Shown piece by piece: positions 1 through 6,154 of a DNA stretch of 6,417 nt. The translations under genes and the position numbers were made by a program. Origin of the DNA: Solirubrobacteraceae bacterium (lineage in GTDB: Bacteria; Actinomycetota; Thermoleophilia; Solirubrobacterales; Solirubrobacteraceae); NCBI GenBank assembly GCA_025935735.1, contig JAICUS010000358.1, positions 1 to 6,417 of the forward strand. The letters run 5' to 3'. The notes beneath the pieces were generated by a model that was given only the letters and a program-made list of their open reading frames with translations, was not told where the DNA came from and did no database searches. Positions within the stretch are counted from its first letter, which is position 1, and every line of letters begins with the position of its first letter.

Positions 1-1423
1 CCTTGGGGACCGAGTTCACCACGAGGCTGCTCAGCTTGGTCGAGCGGCGGTTGTCCCCGTGGTAGCTGAACGTGACCGTGACCAGCACGATCCGCGGCGC
101 GGGCGGGGCGGGAGGCGCCGGCGGCGCGGGCGGAGGGGGCAACGGCGGGGGCGGGGGCAGCGGCTCGGGGGGCGCGAGCGCCACGGTCACCGTGCGGTGC
201 GCGGGCGTCGGGTCGACGTTGCCGAAGGCGTCGGTGGCGCGGACCTCGAACGTGTATCCGCCCGGCGCCAGCCCGGCGACGCTGTGCGAGGCGGCCGCCG
301 AGCACGCCCCGAACGGCCCGGGCCCGGTCGCGGTGAGGAACAGCCGGCACTCGAACGTCGAGGCCTCGCTCGCCCCGAAGCCCCAGGTCAGCGAGGTGGC
401 GGTCGTGGTGGAGCCGTCGCCGGGACCGGCGCCGATCGTCGTCTCCGGCGGGCCGGTGTCGATGCCGAACGTGCGCGTCTGGTCGACGAAGTTGCCCGCC
501 GCGTCGGTCGCCCGTACGGTCAGTGCGTAGCGCCCGTCGGGCTGGTTGGCCAGCCGCTCCTGGGTCGCGCTCGTGCAGGCGCCGAAGTTGGCCGGCTGAC
601 CCACCGGCACGACGCTGCAGCGCACCGTGACGGCGGTGGTCGCGTCGCGGGCGTCGATCGTCCAAGTGGGCGTCGCCGGCGGGCCGAGCGTCACGCCGTC
701 CGGGCCCGTGAGCGCGAGCGTGGGGTTGGTGTTGTCGATCGTGACGTTCACCCGCGACGTGGTCGTGTGCCCGGCGGCGTCGCTCGCCGTCGCCGAGATC
801 TCCGCGGGGCCGTCGGCGAGCCCGGTCGTCGCGAGGTCGAGCGTGAACGGCGGCACCTCGAACGTCTGCGGCAGCGGGTTGCCCCGGACCCTGAAGACGA
901 GGTCGAGGCCCGCGTTGTCGCTCGCCGTCGCGGTCAGGGCGACGGTGCCGCGCACCACTGCGCCGTCGGCCGGCGACGTGAGGGTCACGCGGGGCGCCTC
1001 GGTGTCGGCGAACCTCGCGGTGACCGTGAGCGGCGGGAACGGGCCGCCCGGAGCCACCTGGGCGCTGCACAGGTTCTGGGTGGCCGGGTCCGGTGGGCCG
1101 CACTGCGGGTGGCTCCAGCCCGTGAAGGTGAAGCCGGCGGCGGGGATGGCGTGGAATGACAGGACTCCGCCGACCACGCCGCAGTTGGGCGGGGTCTCGC
1201 ACGTCGGGTCCGGGACATCCGGGACGAACTCGTCGCAGTCGCCCGACACCGCCGGGTCGCCGAAGGCACGGCTGCAATTGACCACGAGGTTCGGGGCTGC
1301 GCCGGACGTGACGCTGCCCGCGCCGACGATGTCGAACCTCAGGGTCTGGTTCGCGAGGGCGGGCGCGCTCCACAGGCCGAGGGCGAGGACGGCGAGCGCC
1401 GCCGCGAGCGAGAGTCGCCGCAT
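1..1423 (-). CDS. Secreted multi-domain Ig-like protein, N-terminal part (3' end beyond window)
   Basis: A minus-strand reading frame stays open from an ATG at 1423 to the window edge, giving 474 residues and no stop. Residues 1-24 form a classic Sec signal peptide: MRRL, then an Ala/Leu-rich core, with likely cleavage after PALA. Residues about 27-140 resemble a divergent InlB B-repeat type domain, with several Cys and the typical AIPAAGFTFTGW segment. Three Ig-like or fibronectin-like domains follow: about 141-230, 231-322 and 323-415. The last two carry the VRATDAAGN and VRATDAFGN signatures common in actinobacterial surface proteins. Residues about 418-443 are a Pro/Ala-rich linker, then a new beta domain begins (VTVTFSYHGDNRR). 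The protein is therefore probably exported and modular, used for surface binding or structure; no catalytic site is visible. A second in-frame ATG lies three codons upstream (1432). Neither start has a clear ribosome binding site, and 1423 gives the cleaner signal peptide. The exact function is unknown. Confidence 0.85.
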   Translation of the reverse strand, partial: MRRLSLAAALAVLALGLWSAPALANQTLRFDIVGAGSVTSGAAPNLVVNCSRAFGDPAVSGDCDEFVPDVPDPTCETPPNCGVVGGVLSFHAIPAAGFTFTGWSHPQCGPPDPATQNLCSAQVAPGGPFPPLTVTARFADTEAPRVTLTSPADGAVVRGTVALTATASDNAGLDLVFRVRGNPLPQTFEVPPFTLDLATTGLADGPAEISATASDAAGHTTTSRVNVTIDNTNPTLALTGPDGVTLGPPATPTWTIDARDATTAVTVRCSVVPVGQPANFGACTSATQERLANQPDGRYALTVRATDAAGNFVDQTRTFGIDTGPPETTIGAGPGDGSTTTATSLTWGFGASEASTFECRLFLTATGPGPFGACSAAASHSVAGLAPGGYTFEVRATDAFGNVDPTPAHRTVTVALAPPEPLPPPPPLPPPPAPPAPPAPPAPRIVLVTVTFSYHGDNRRSTKLSSLVVNSVPK

Positions 1424-1448
1424 TCCGCGCATCGTGCGCGCGTACGGC

Positions 1449-1469
1449 GGCGCCCGCAATCGGGACGCC
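1449..1469 (-). terminator. Candidate hairpin between the oxidoreductase and the secreted-protein gene
   Basis: On the minus strand the sequence reads GGCG-T-CCCG, loop ATTG, CGGGCGCC. This is an 8-bp stem with one bulged T. It lies in the 63-base gap between the oxidoreductase stop and the secreted-protein ATG, both on this strand, so it could end oxidoreductase transcripts. There is no T-tract after it, so intrinsic termination is uncertain. It could also be a chance GC-rich fold or a 5' leader structure of the downstream gene. Confidence 0.3.
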
Positions 1470-1486
1470 ACCCTGAGATTTCGGGG

Positions 1487-2470
1487 TCAGCCGCGGATGA
1501 GCGCGATGTGGCCGATGGCGCGGCGCGCGGCCAGCCGGCGCAGGCCCTCGGGCGCGCGCTCGAACGGCAGGACCGAGTCGATCGGCGGATCGATCGCGCC
1601 GGCGCGCAGCAGCGCGAGCAGCTCCGCGTGCACGGCGCGCAACAGCTCCGGCTCCTGCCGGCGATACGCCGCGAGGTGCAGGCCGACCACCGCGTAGTTG
1701 CGCAGCAGGACGTGGTTGGCCGGGATCTGCGGGATCGCGCCGCCGGCGAACCCGGCGACCACGATCCGCCCGCCGAACGCCACGCAGCGGCGCGAGCGGT
1801 CGAACACCTCGCCGCCCACGACGTCGACGATGACGTCGGCGCCGCGGCCGCCGGTGAGCTCGCGCACCTCCGCGGCGAAGTCGGGCGTGGCGGCGAGGTC
1901 GATCGCGTGGTCGGCGGCGAGCGCCCCGGCCTTGCGCGCGCCGGTGGCCGTGGCGATGACCCGCGCCCCGGCCGCGCGGGCGAGCTGGATCGCCGCCGCC
2001 CCCACTCCCCCGGCCCCGCCGTGGACGAGCACGGTCTCCCCCGCTCGCAGCCCCGCCCGGCGGTGCAGGGCGACGTGCGCGGTCTGGTAGGCGATGTGCA
2101 ACACGGCTGCGGTGACCGGCGGGACGTCGTCCGGCACCGGATAGAGCTCGGCGTCGGACACCGTGATCCGCTCCTGGAAGGCGCCGTTGGGCAGCTCGGG
2201 GACGACGATCACGCGCTCGCCGGGGCGGCGCGCGGAGCCCGGCCCGGCGGCCGCGACCCGGCCGGCCGCCTCGTAGCCGGGTGAGAACGGCAGCCGCGGG
2301 CGCTCCTGGTAGCCGCCGGAGCACAGCAGCAGGTCGGGGAAGTTCAGGCCCACCGCCTCGACGTCCACGGTCGCCTCGCCGGGCCCCGGCTCGCGCGGCT
2401 CGGCCGCGACGAGGCGCAGGGCGTCCTCCGGCGGACCGAGCCGCTGGATGAGCCAGGCGCGCGGATACAT
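1487..2470 (-). CDS. NADPH:quinone oxidoreductase, zinc-independent medium-chain dehydrogenase family
   Basis: The 327-residue protein has the normal length for the QOR branch of the medium-chain dehydrogenase/reductase superfamily. The N-terminal GroES-like domain (about 1-120) contains GLNFPDLLLCSGGY and the SPGYEAAGRV segment. The Rossmann domain carries VHGGAGGVGAAAIQLARAAG at about 149-168, the usual NADPH-binding loop, followed by ATGARK, which would hold the 2'-phosphate. The protein ends in the typical IGHIAL. The Cys residues of the structural and catalytic zinc sites are missing, so it should be a zinc-free quinone or enone reductase in the cytosol. I start it at the ATG at 2470; an in-frame TTG three codons upstream would run into the divergent ketoacyl synthase start. 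No Shine-Dalgarno sequence is seen, which fits leaderless initiation. The substrate cannot be read from sequence; an acryloyl- or crotonyl-CoA reductase-like role is possible but not supported. Confidence 0.93.
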   Translation of the reverse strand: MYPRAWLIQRLGPPEDALRLVAAEPREPGPGEATVDVEAVGLNFPDLLLCSGGYQERPRLPFSPGYEAAGRVAAAGPGSARRPGERVIVVPELPNGAFQERITVSDAELYPVPDDVPPVTAAVLHIAYQTAHVALHRRAGLRAGETVLVHGGAGGVGAAAIQLARAAGARVIATATGARKAGALAADHAIDLAATPDFAAEVRELTGGRGADVIVDVVGGEVFDRSRRCVAFGGRIVVAGFAGGAIPQIPANHVLLRNYAVVGLHLAAYRRQEPELLRAVHAELLALLRAGAIDPPIDSVLPFERAPEGLRRLAARRAIGHIALIRG

Positions 2471-2483
2471 TGGATTCAATGTC
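2466..2483. promoter_or_regulatory. Back-to-back leaderless promoters with inverted repeat over both start codons
   Basis: The two divergent ATGs (2470 minus, 2479 plus) are separated by 8 bases. On the plus strand TACATT (2466-2471) fits the actinobacterial -10 pattern TANNNT and ends exactly 7 bases before the A of ATG. On the minus strand GACATT (2483-2478) also ends 7 bases before its ATG. This geometry is expected for leaderless transcripts, and no ribosome binding site precedes either gene. The site contains an inverted repeat, ACATTG-GATT-CAATGT (2467-2482), whose arms include both start codons; it could serve as an operator or may simply reflect two mirrored promoters. No convincing -35 box was found. 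Confidence 0.5.
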
Positions 2484-3429
2484 GCAGCTTCGCGGGGCCT
2501 CGCTCACCGGCGCGGGCCTCGCCGTGCCCGCGCGCGTGGTGGAGAACGCCGCGATCGCCGCGCGGCTCGGCGTGGACGAGCACTGGATCGAGCGCCGGAC
2601 CGGCACCGCGGTCCGGCACGTGGTGGGCGAGGGCGAGCGGCTGGCCGACCTGGCGGCGCAGGCGGGCGCGACGGCGCTGGCCGAGGCCGGCGTGGCGGCG
2701 GACGAGCTCGACCAGGTGATCGTGGCCACCACGAGCGCCGACGAGATGAGTCCGCACACGGCCACGTTCGTCGCCGGGCGGCTGGGCGCCGCCGGCGCCG
2801 CGGCGATCGACATCAGCGCGGTCTGCGTCGGGTTCCTGTCCGGGCTGGCGCTGGCCGTCGGCATGCTGGAGTCCGGCCGGGCGGAGCGGGCGCTGGTCAT
2901 CGGCGCCGACGCGCTCAGCCGCTACCTCGATCCCGACGACCGCGGCTCGGCGATGCTGTTCGGCGACGGCGCGGGGGCCGTCGTGCTGACCGCGACCGGC
3001 GGGCCGTCGCGCGTGGGCCCGGCGATCCTCAGCTCCGACGCGTCCGGCGGACAGCTGATCCGGCTGGGGCGCGACGAGCCGCTGATCCGCATGGACGGCC
3101 CCGAGGTCTACAAGCGCGCGGTCGCGGTCATGACCCAGGTCACCCACGAGGCCGTGGCCGCGGCGGGCCTGGAGCTCGCGGACATCGACCTGTTCGTCTA
3201 CCACCAGGCCAACGCCCGCATCCTGCGGGCGGTCGGCCAGCGCCTCGGGCTGGACCCCGACCGCGTCGTCGACTACGTCTCCCGCTACGCGAACACGTCG
3301 GCGGCCTCGCTGCCGATCGCGCTCGCCACCGCGGCCGCCGAAGGCCGCCTGCGCCCCGGCGACCGCGTCCTGCTCGCGGCGTTCGGCGCCGGGCTAGTGT
3401 GGGGCGGCGTGGTCGTCGAGTGGGGCTGA
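2479..3429 (+). CDS. fabH: 3-oxoacyl-ACP synthase III (FabH-type ketoacyl synthase)
   Basis: The 316-residue thiolase-fold protein would condense an acyl-CoA starter with malonyl-ACP, the first step of type II fatty-acid synthesis, in the cytosol. The full Cys-His-Asn triad is present: C116 in DISAVCVGF, H242 in YHQANARI and N272 in ANTSAAS. Other FabH marks are DEHWIERRTG (about 33-42, including the Trp and Arg of the CoA entrance), FGDGAGAVVL (161-170) and the C-terminal AFGAGLVWGG. The length matches bacterial FabH. The ATG at 2479 is chosen over an upstream in-frame TTG (2470), because the ATG sits at leaderless spacing from a -10 box. It is transcribed away from the oxidoreductase gene. 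No acyl carrier protein, fabD or fabF gene is adjacent, so it may be a stand-alone or secondary KASIII, perhaps for branched or special starters; the sequence does not settle which. Confidence 0.93.
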   Translation: MSQLRGASLTGAGLAVPARVVENAAIAARLGVDEHWIERRTGTAVRHVVGEGERLADLAAQAGATALAEAGVAADELDQVIVATTSADEMSPHTATFVAGRLGAAGAAAIDISAVCVGFLSGLALAVGMLESGRAERALVIGADALSRYLDPDDRGSAMLFGDGAGAVVLTATGGPSRVGPAILSSDASGGQLIRLGRDEPLIRMDGPEVYKRAVAVMTQVTHEAVAAAGLELADIDLFVYHQANARILRAVGQRLGLDPDRVVDYVSRYANTSAASLPIALATAAAEGRLRPGDRVLLAAFGAGLVWGGVVVEWG

Positions 3430-3431
3430 GA

Positions 3432-3523
3432 GCCGAGAAGCTGCCCTTGCCGAGCCCGAGAATCTGCACCCGGCCGCCTCGAGGATCTGTCCCATAGAGG
3501 CCCGAGAACTTGTACCCTAGCCG
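3432..3523 (+). repeat. Four tandem 23-bp imperfect direct repeats
   Basis: Four units start at 3432, 3455, 3478 and 3501, with an exact 23-base period. Each has a conserved 16-base core, approximately CCCGAGAATCTGTMCC, followed by 7 variable bases. Eight core positions (3-6, 8, 11, 12 and 15) are identical in all four units, and several more agree in three of four. The array fills nearly the whole gap between the fabH stop and the truncated ATPase frame. The last unit supplies the TAG (3518-3520) that closes the ATPase frame upstream. The spacing of about two helical turns would suit tandem protein-binding sites. An operator array, iteron-like sites or a recombination scar are all possible. 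Confidence 0.8.
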
Positions 3524-3556
3524 ATACGGGCGATCGCCGCGGCCGATCTGGACCGA

Positions 3557-4645
3557 GTGCTCGCGGCGCCGCGTCCGATCCTTATCGACGAGTGGCAACA
3601 CGTCCAGCCGCTGTGGGATCGAGTGCGCCGCGCCGTCGATGCCGGCGCGCCGCCGGGCAGCTTCCTGCTCACCGGCTCTGCCTCGCCCCGGGACACCGGG
3701 ACGCATTCTGGGGGCGGGCGCATCGTCAGCCTGCGGATGCGCCCGATGTCACTGGCCGAGCGCTGGCCGGGAGAGGCGACCGTGAGCCTCGCCGAGCTGC
3801 TCCAGGGCAAGCGGCCCGCGGTCACCGGGGAGAGCTCGCGCCGGCTGCAGGACTATGCGAACGAGATCCTGCTCTCCGGGTTCCCGGGGCTCAGGGGCTT
3901 GCAGGGCCGTTCGCTGCGCGCCCAGCTGGACAGCTACCTGCAGCGAGTCGTCGACCGCGACTTCGCCGAGCTCGGATACACGCCGCGCAACCCGGAGGGC
4001 CTGTTGCGCTGGTTGCGCGCCTACGCCGCCGCGACGTCCGGCACGGCGTCCTACGAGAAGATCCGCCGGGCCGCGGTGGGACGCGACGAGCCGCCGCTGT
4101 CACGCAACGCCGCAGCGCCATATCGCGAGGTCCTGCAGCGGCTGTTCCAGCTCGATCCGGTTCCGGCGTGGGCGCCGACCGGCAGTCACCTCAACCGCGT
4201 CACCCTGCCCGACAAGCACCAACTCGTGGACCCGGCGCTGGCGGCGCGCCTGCTTCGCGTCGGCGCCGGCGACCTCTTGAAAGGCACCGGACCGCAACCG
4301 CTGACGCCCAAGGACGGGGGGCTGCTCGGTGTGCTCTTCGAGTCCCTGGTGACGCTGTCGGTGCGGGTCTACGCACAAGGCGCCGAGGCGACACTCGGGC
4401 ATTTCCGGGCCTATGGCGGGGAGCGCGAGGTCGACCTGATCGTCAAGGGCGAATCAGGTCGGGTGATCGCGATAGAGGTCAAGCTGGCGGCCACGCCATC
4501 GGAGCGCGACGGGCGGCACCTACGCTGGCTCGAGCAGGAGATCGGCGGCGAGCTGCTCGACAAGGTGATCATCACCGCCGGGCGCACGGCATATCGACGC
4601 CGGGACGGCATCGCCGTCGTCCCCGCTGGGCTTCTTGGTCCCTGA
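3557..4645 (+). CDS. AAA/DUF4143-family ATP-binding protein, 5'-truncated (Walker A lost), possible pseudogene
   Basis: The 362 visible residues match the two-domain AAA_14 plus DUF4143 family. Walker B is ILIDEW (8-13). A sensor-like LLTGSASP (37-44), HSGGGR (50-55) and RMRPMSLAER (60-69) follow. The DUF4143 part begins near 98 (DYANEILLSGFPG) and ends with a restriction-endonuclease-like core: EVDLIV (D293) and IAIEVK (E307, K309), a D...ExK arrangement. Family members normally begin about 70-80 residues earlier with a P-loop GxxxxGK. Here no P-loop is present: the frame is closed by TAG at 3518 and only about 90 bases separate it from fabH. Homologous-looking residues extend back to about 3524, so the GTG at 3557 is merely the first usual start codon. 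Without Walker A it is unlikely to hydrolyse ATP. Codons such as ATA, TTG and AAA are more frequent than in its neighbours, suggesting horizontal origin. The family's cellular role is poorly defined. Confidence 0.75.
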   Translation: MLAAPRPILIDEWQHVQPLWDRVRRAVDAGAPPGSFLLTGSASPRDTGTHSGGGRIVSLRMRPMSLAERWPGEATVSLAELLQGKRPAVTGESSRRLQDYANEILLSGFPGLRGLQGRSLRAQLDSYLQRVVDRDFAELGYTPRNPEGLLRWLRAYAAATSGTASYEKIRRAAVGRDEPPLSRNAAAPYREVLQRLFQLDPVPAWAPTGSHLNRVTLPDKHQLVDPALAARLLRVGAGDLLKGTGPQPLTPKDGGLLGVLFESLVTLSVRVYAQGAEATLGHFRAYGGEREVDLIVKGESGRVIAIEVKLAATPSERDGRHLRWLEQEIGGELLDKVIITAGRTAYRRRDGIAVVPAGLLGP

Positions 4646-4646
4646 C

Positions 4647-5477
4647 GTGAGGCCGGCCGTGCTGACCAGCGGCGGCGACGCCCCCGGGATGAACGCGGCG
4701 GTGGCCGGCTTCGCGGAGGCGGCCGGGGAGGCGGTGGCCGTCCGGCGCGGGTTCGCGGGACTCCAGGCCGGGGAGCTGGAGCCGCTGGACCGCGCGCGCG
4801 CCGACGCCCACCGTGACCAGGCGGGGACGTGGCTGGGCTCGTCGCGGCAGCCGGAGCTCGACGTCGCCGCGTGCGTGCGCGCGCTCGGCGGCGCCGCGCT
4901 GTGCGTCATCGGCGGGCACGGCTCCCACCAGGGGGCGCGGGCGCTCGCCGCCGCGGGCGTCCCGGTGGCGTTCATCCCGGCGACGATCGACGGCGACGTG
5001 CCCGGCACCCCGACCTCGCTCGGCTTCGACAGCGCCGTGGCCTACGCCCTGCAGGTGGTCGAGCAGATGCGCACCACCGGGCGCTCGCTGCCCGGCCGGA
5101 TCTTCGTGCTGGAGACGCTCGGCGGCCCGACGGAGCACCTCGCGCTGGCCGTCGCGCGGGCGGCGGGGATCGAGCACGCGCTGGTGCCCGGCGGGGAGCT
5201 GCGGGTCGACGGCCTGGCCGAGCGCGCGGCCGCCGGCGACGCGATCCTGGTGATGTCCGAGGGCGCCGGCGACGCCGTCTCGGTGGCCGCGCGGATCACC
5301 GAGCTCACCGGCGTCCGCGCCCGCTACACGATCCTCGGCCACGCCCAGCGCGCCGCGCCGCCCACCCCGCGCGACCTGGCGCTCGGCGACGCCGCCGGGC
5401 GCGCCGCCGCCGCGCTGCTGGCCCGCGGGGAGACCGGGTTCGTGACGCTGCCGGACGCCGTCGCGGCGCCGCTGTAG
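4647..5477 (+). CDS. Divergent 6-phosphofructokinase family protein
   Basis: The 276-residue protein is shorter than the usual 320 or so of bacterial PfkA. Family motifs run in order: LTSGGDAPGMNAA (6-18), GTWLGSSR (60-67), VIGGHGSHQGA (87-97), PATIDGDVPGT (111-121), RIFVLETLGG (151-160) and YTILGHAQR (227-235). Compared with E. coli PfkA from memory, the catalytic D127 and D129 correspond to D115 and D117. The sugar-phosphate residues R162, E222, R243, H249 and R252 correspond to R151, E205, R226, H232 and R235. However, D103 of GGDGS is H91 here and R171 is G160, so the Mg-nucleotide side has changed. It probably phosphorylates fructose 6-phosphate or a related sugar phosphate, but activity is unproven. 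The GTG at 4647 is chosen because it places the first motif as in PfkA; a TTG at 4635 would overlap the ATPase gene. It starts one base after the ATPase TGA without a Shine-Dalgarno sequence, so coupling is likely. Confidence 0.85.
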   Translation: MRPAVLTSGGDAPGMNAAVAGFAEAAGEAVAVRRGFAGLQAGELEPLDRARADAHRDQAGTWLGSSRQPELDVAACVRALGGAALCVIGGHGSHQGARALAAAGVPVAFIPATIDGDVPGTPTSLGFDSAVAYALQVVEQMRTTGRSLPGRIFVLETLGGPTEHLALAVARAAGIEHALVPGGELRVDGLAERAAAGDAILVMSEGAGDAVSVAARITELTGVRARYTILGHAQRAAPPTPRDLALGDAAGRAAAALLARGETGFVTLPDAVAAPL

Positions 5478-5493
5478 CCGGCTGGCTACGGCG
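5470..5493. terminator. Shared hairpin over the two convergent stop codons
   Basis: CGCTGTAGCC (5470-5479), loop GGCT, then GGCTACGGCG (5484-5493) forms a 10-bp stem with a single U.G pair on the plus transcript. The TAG of the phosphofructokinase gene lies in the left arm and the TAG of the convergent hydrolase gene lies in the right arm. Its position suits a bidirectional terminator for genes only 8 bases apart. No T-run follows on either side, as is common in GC-rich actinobacteria, so its strength is unknown. Confidence 0.55.
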
Positions 5494-6154
5494 CGGCGGG
5501 CACGACGGCGAGCGGGCGCTCGTCCGGCAGCGCGGCCGTGTCGAAGCGGGGCTCGTCCAGCCGGGCGACGTGGGCGAAGCGGCCGAGGAAGTCGTCGGCG
5601 GGCTCGAGGAAGCCGATCCGCGTGGTGCGGTAGTGCATCGGCACGATCCAGCGGGCGCCGAGCCGCTCGGCGATCTCCGCCGCCTGGGCGCCGCCGATCG
5701 TCGGCCCGGCCCCCACGGGGACGAACAGCAGGTCGACCGTGCCGAGCGCCGCCGCCTGCTCGTCGCGCAGCCCGGTCTGGCCGAAGTCGCCGAAGTGGGC
5801 CACGCGCACGCCGTCGAAGGTGAACGCGAAGATCGTGTTCGGGCCGCGCTGGGTGCCGGCCGCCTCGTCGTGCTCGGAGGCCACGGCCAGCACCTCGCCG
5901 ATCGGCGACTCCAGCCTCCCCGCGGTCGAGCGGAGGATCGCCGGGTCGCCGCCCACCGCCTCGACCACGTTGTGGTCGCGGTGCTCGTGGGTGATCAGCA
6001 GCAGGTCCGCCTCCAGGCCGGAGATCGGCGGATAGTCCCACGCGAGCCCGCGCGCCTGCAGGAGCGGCGCCATGTCCCCGAACGGGTCGATCGCCACGGT
6101 CACGTCCCCGGCCCGCAGGGCGAAGGCCGACTGGCCGAACCACTCAACGTGCAT
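5486..6154 (-). CDS. MBL-fold metal-dependent hydrolase, UlaG-like
   Basis: The 222-residue protein belongs to the UlaG-like branch of the metallo-beta-lactamase fold. It begins with the family's beta strand, MHVEWFGQSAFAL, and IDPFGD follows at about 22-27. The metal motif HxHxDH is complete at 56-61 (HEHRDH). Further likely ligands are H95 (ASEHDE), D123 (HFGDFGQ) and H174 (VPMHYRT). The GPNTIFAFTFDGVRVAHFGD stretch (104-123) is typical of the family. It should bind one or two divalent metals and hydrolyse an ester, lactone or phosphoester in the cytosol; the substrate is unknown, and UlaG's ascorbate-6-phosphate lactonase activity should not be assumed. The start at 6154 is backed by a strong ribosome binding site. 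It overlaps the end of the upstream transporter gene by 11 bases, so the two are probably co-transcribed and translationally coupled. Confidence 0.9.
   Translation of the reverse strand: MHVEWFGQSAFALRAGDVTVAIDPFGDMAPLLQARGLAWDYPPISGLEADLLLITHEHRDHNVVEAVGGDPAILRSTAGRLESPIGEVLAVASEHDEAAGTQRGPNTIFAFTFDGVRVAHFGDFGQTGLRDEQAAALGTVDLLFVPVGAGPTIGGAQAAEIAERLGARWIVPMHYRTTRIGFLEPADDFLGRFAHVARLDEPRFDTAALPDERPLAVVPAAP

Noticed and set aside
59..1697. Long plus-strand open frames at 59-1159 and 627-1697
   Set aside because: They are Arg/Gly- or Ser/Ala-rich with no recognisable domains, and lie opposite the minus-strand secreted Ig-like gene, which has a signal peptide and clear domains. High GC leaves many false open frames.
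2476..3204. Minus-strand open frame opposite fabH
   Set aside because: No domain is recognisable, while the plus strand encodes a complete FabH with its catalytic triad.
3432..3523. CRISPR array
   Set aside because: The repeat period is only 23 bases and the variable part is 7 bases, far too short for spacers. The units are also imperfect, and no cas gene is nearby.
3430..3560. A separate small gene or hidden Walker A segment upstream of the ATPase frame
   Set aside because: All three plus frames were considered. The stretch is taken up by the 23-base repeats, and no GxxxxGK-like coding is found.
4647..5477. Pyrophosphate-dependent phosphofructokinase
   Set aside because: PPi-dependent enzymes normally show GGDDS and Lys before TIDND. 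Here the residues are GGHGS and Ala, so the PPi marks are absent even though the ATP site is also altered.
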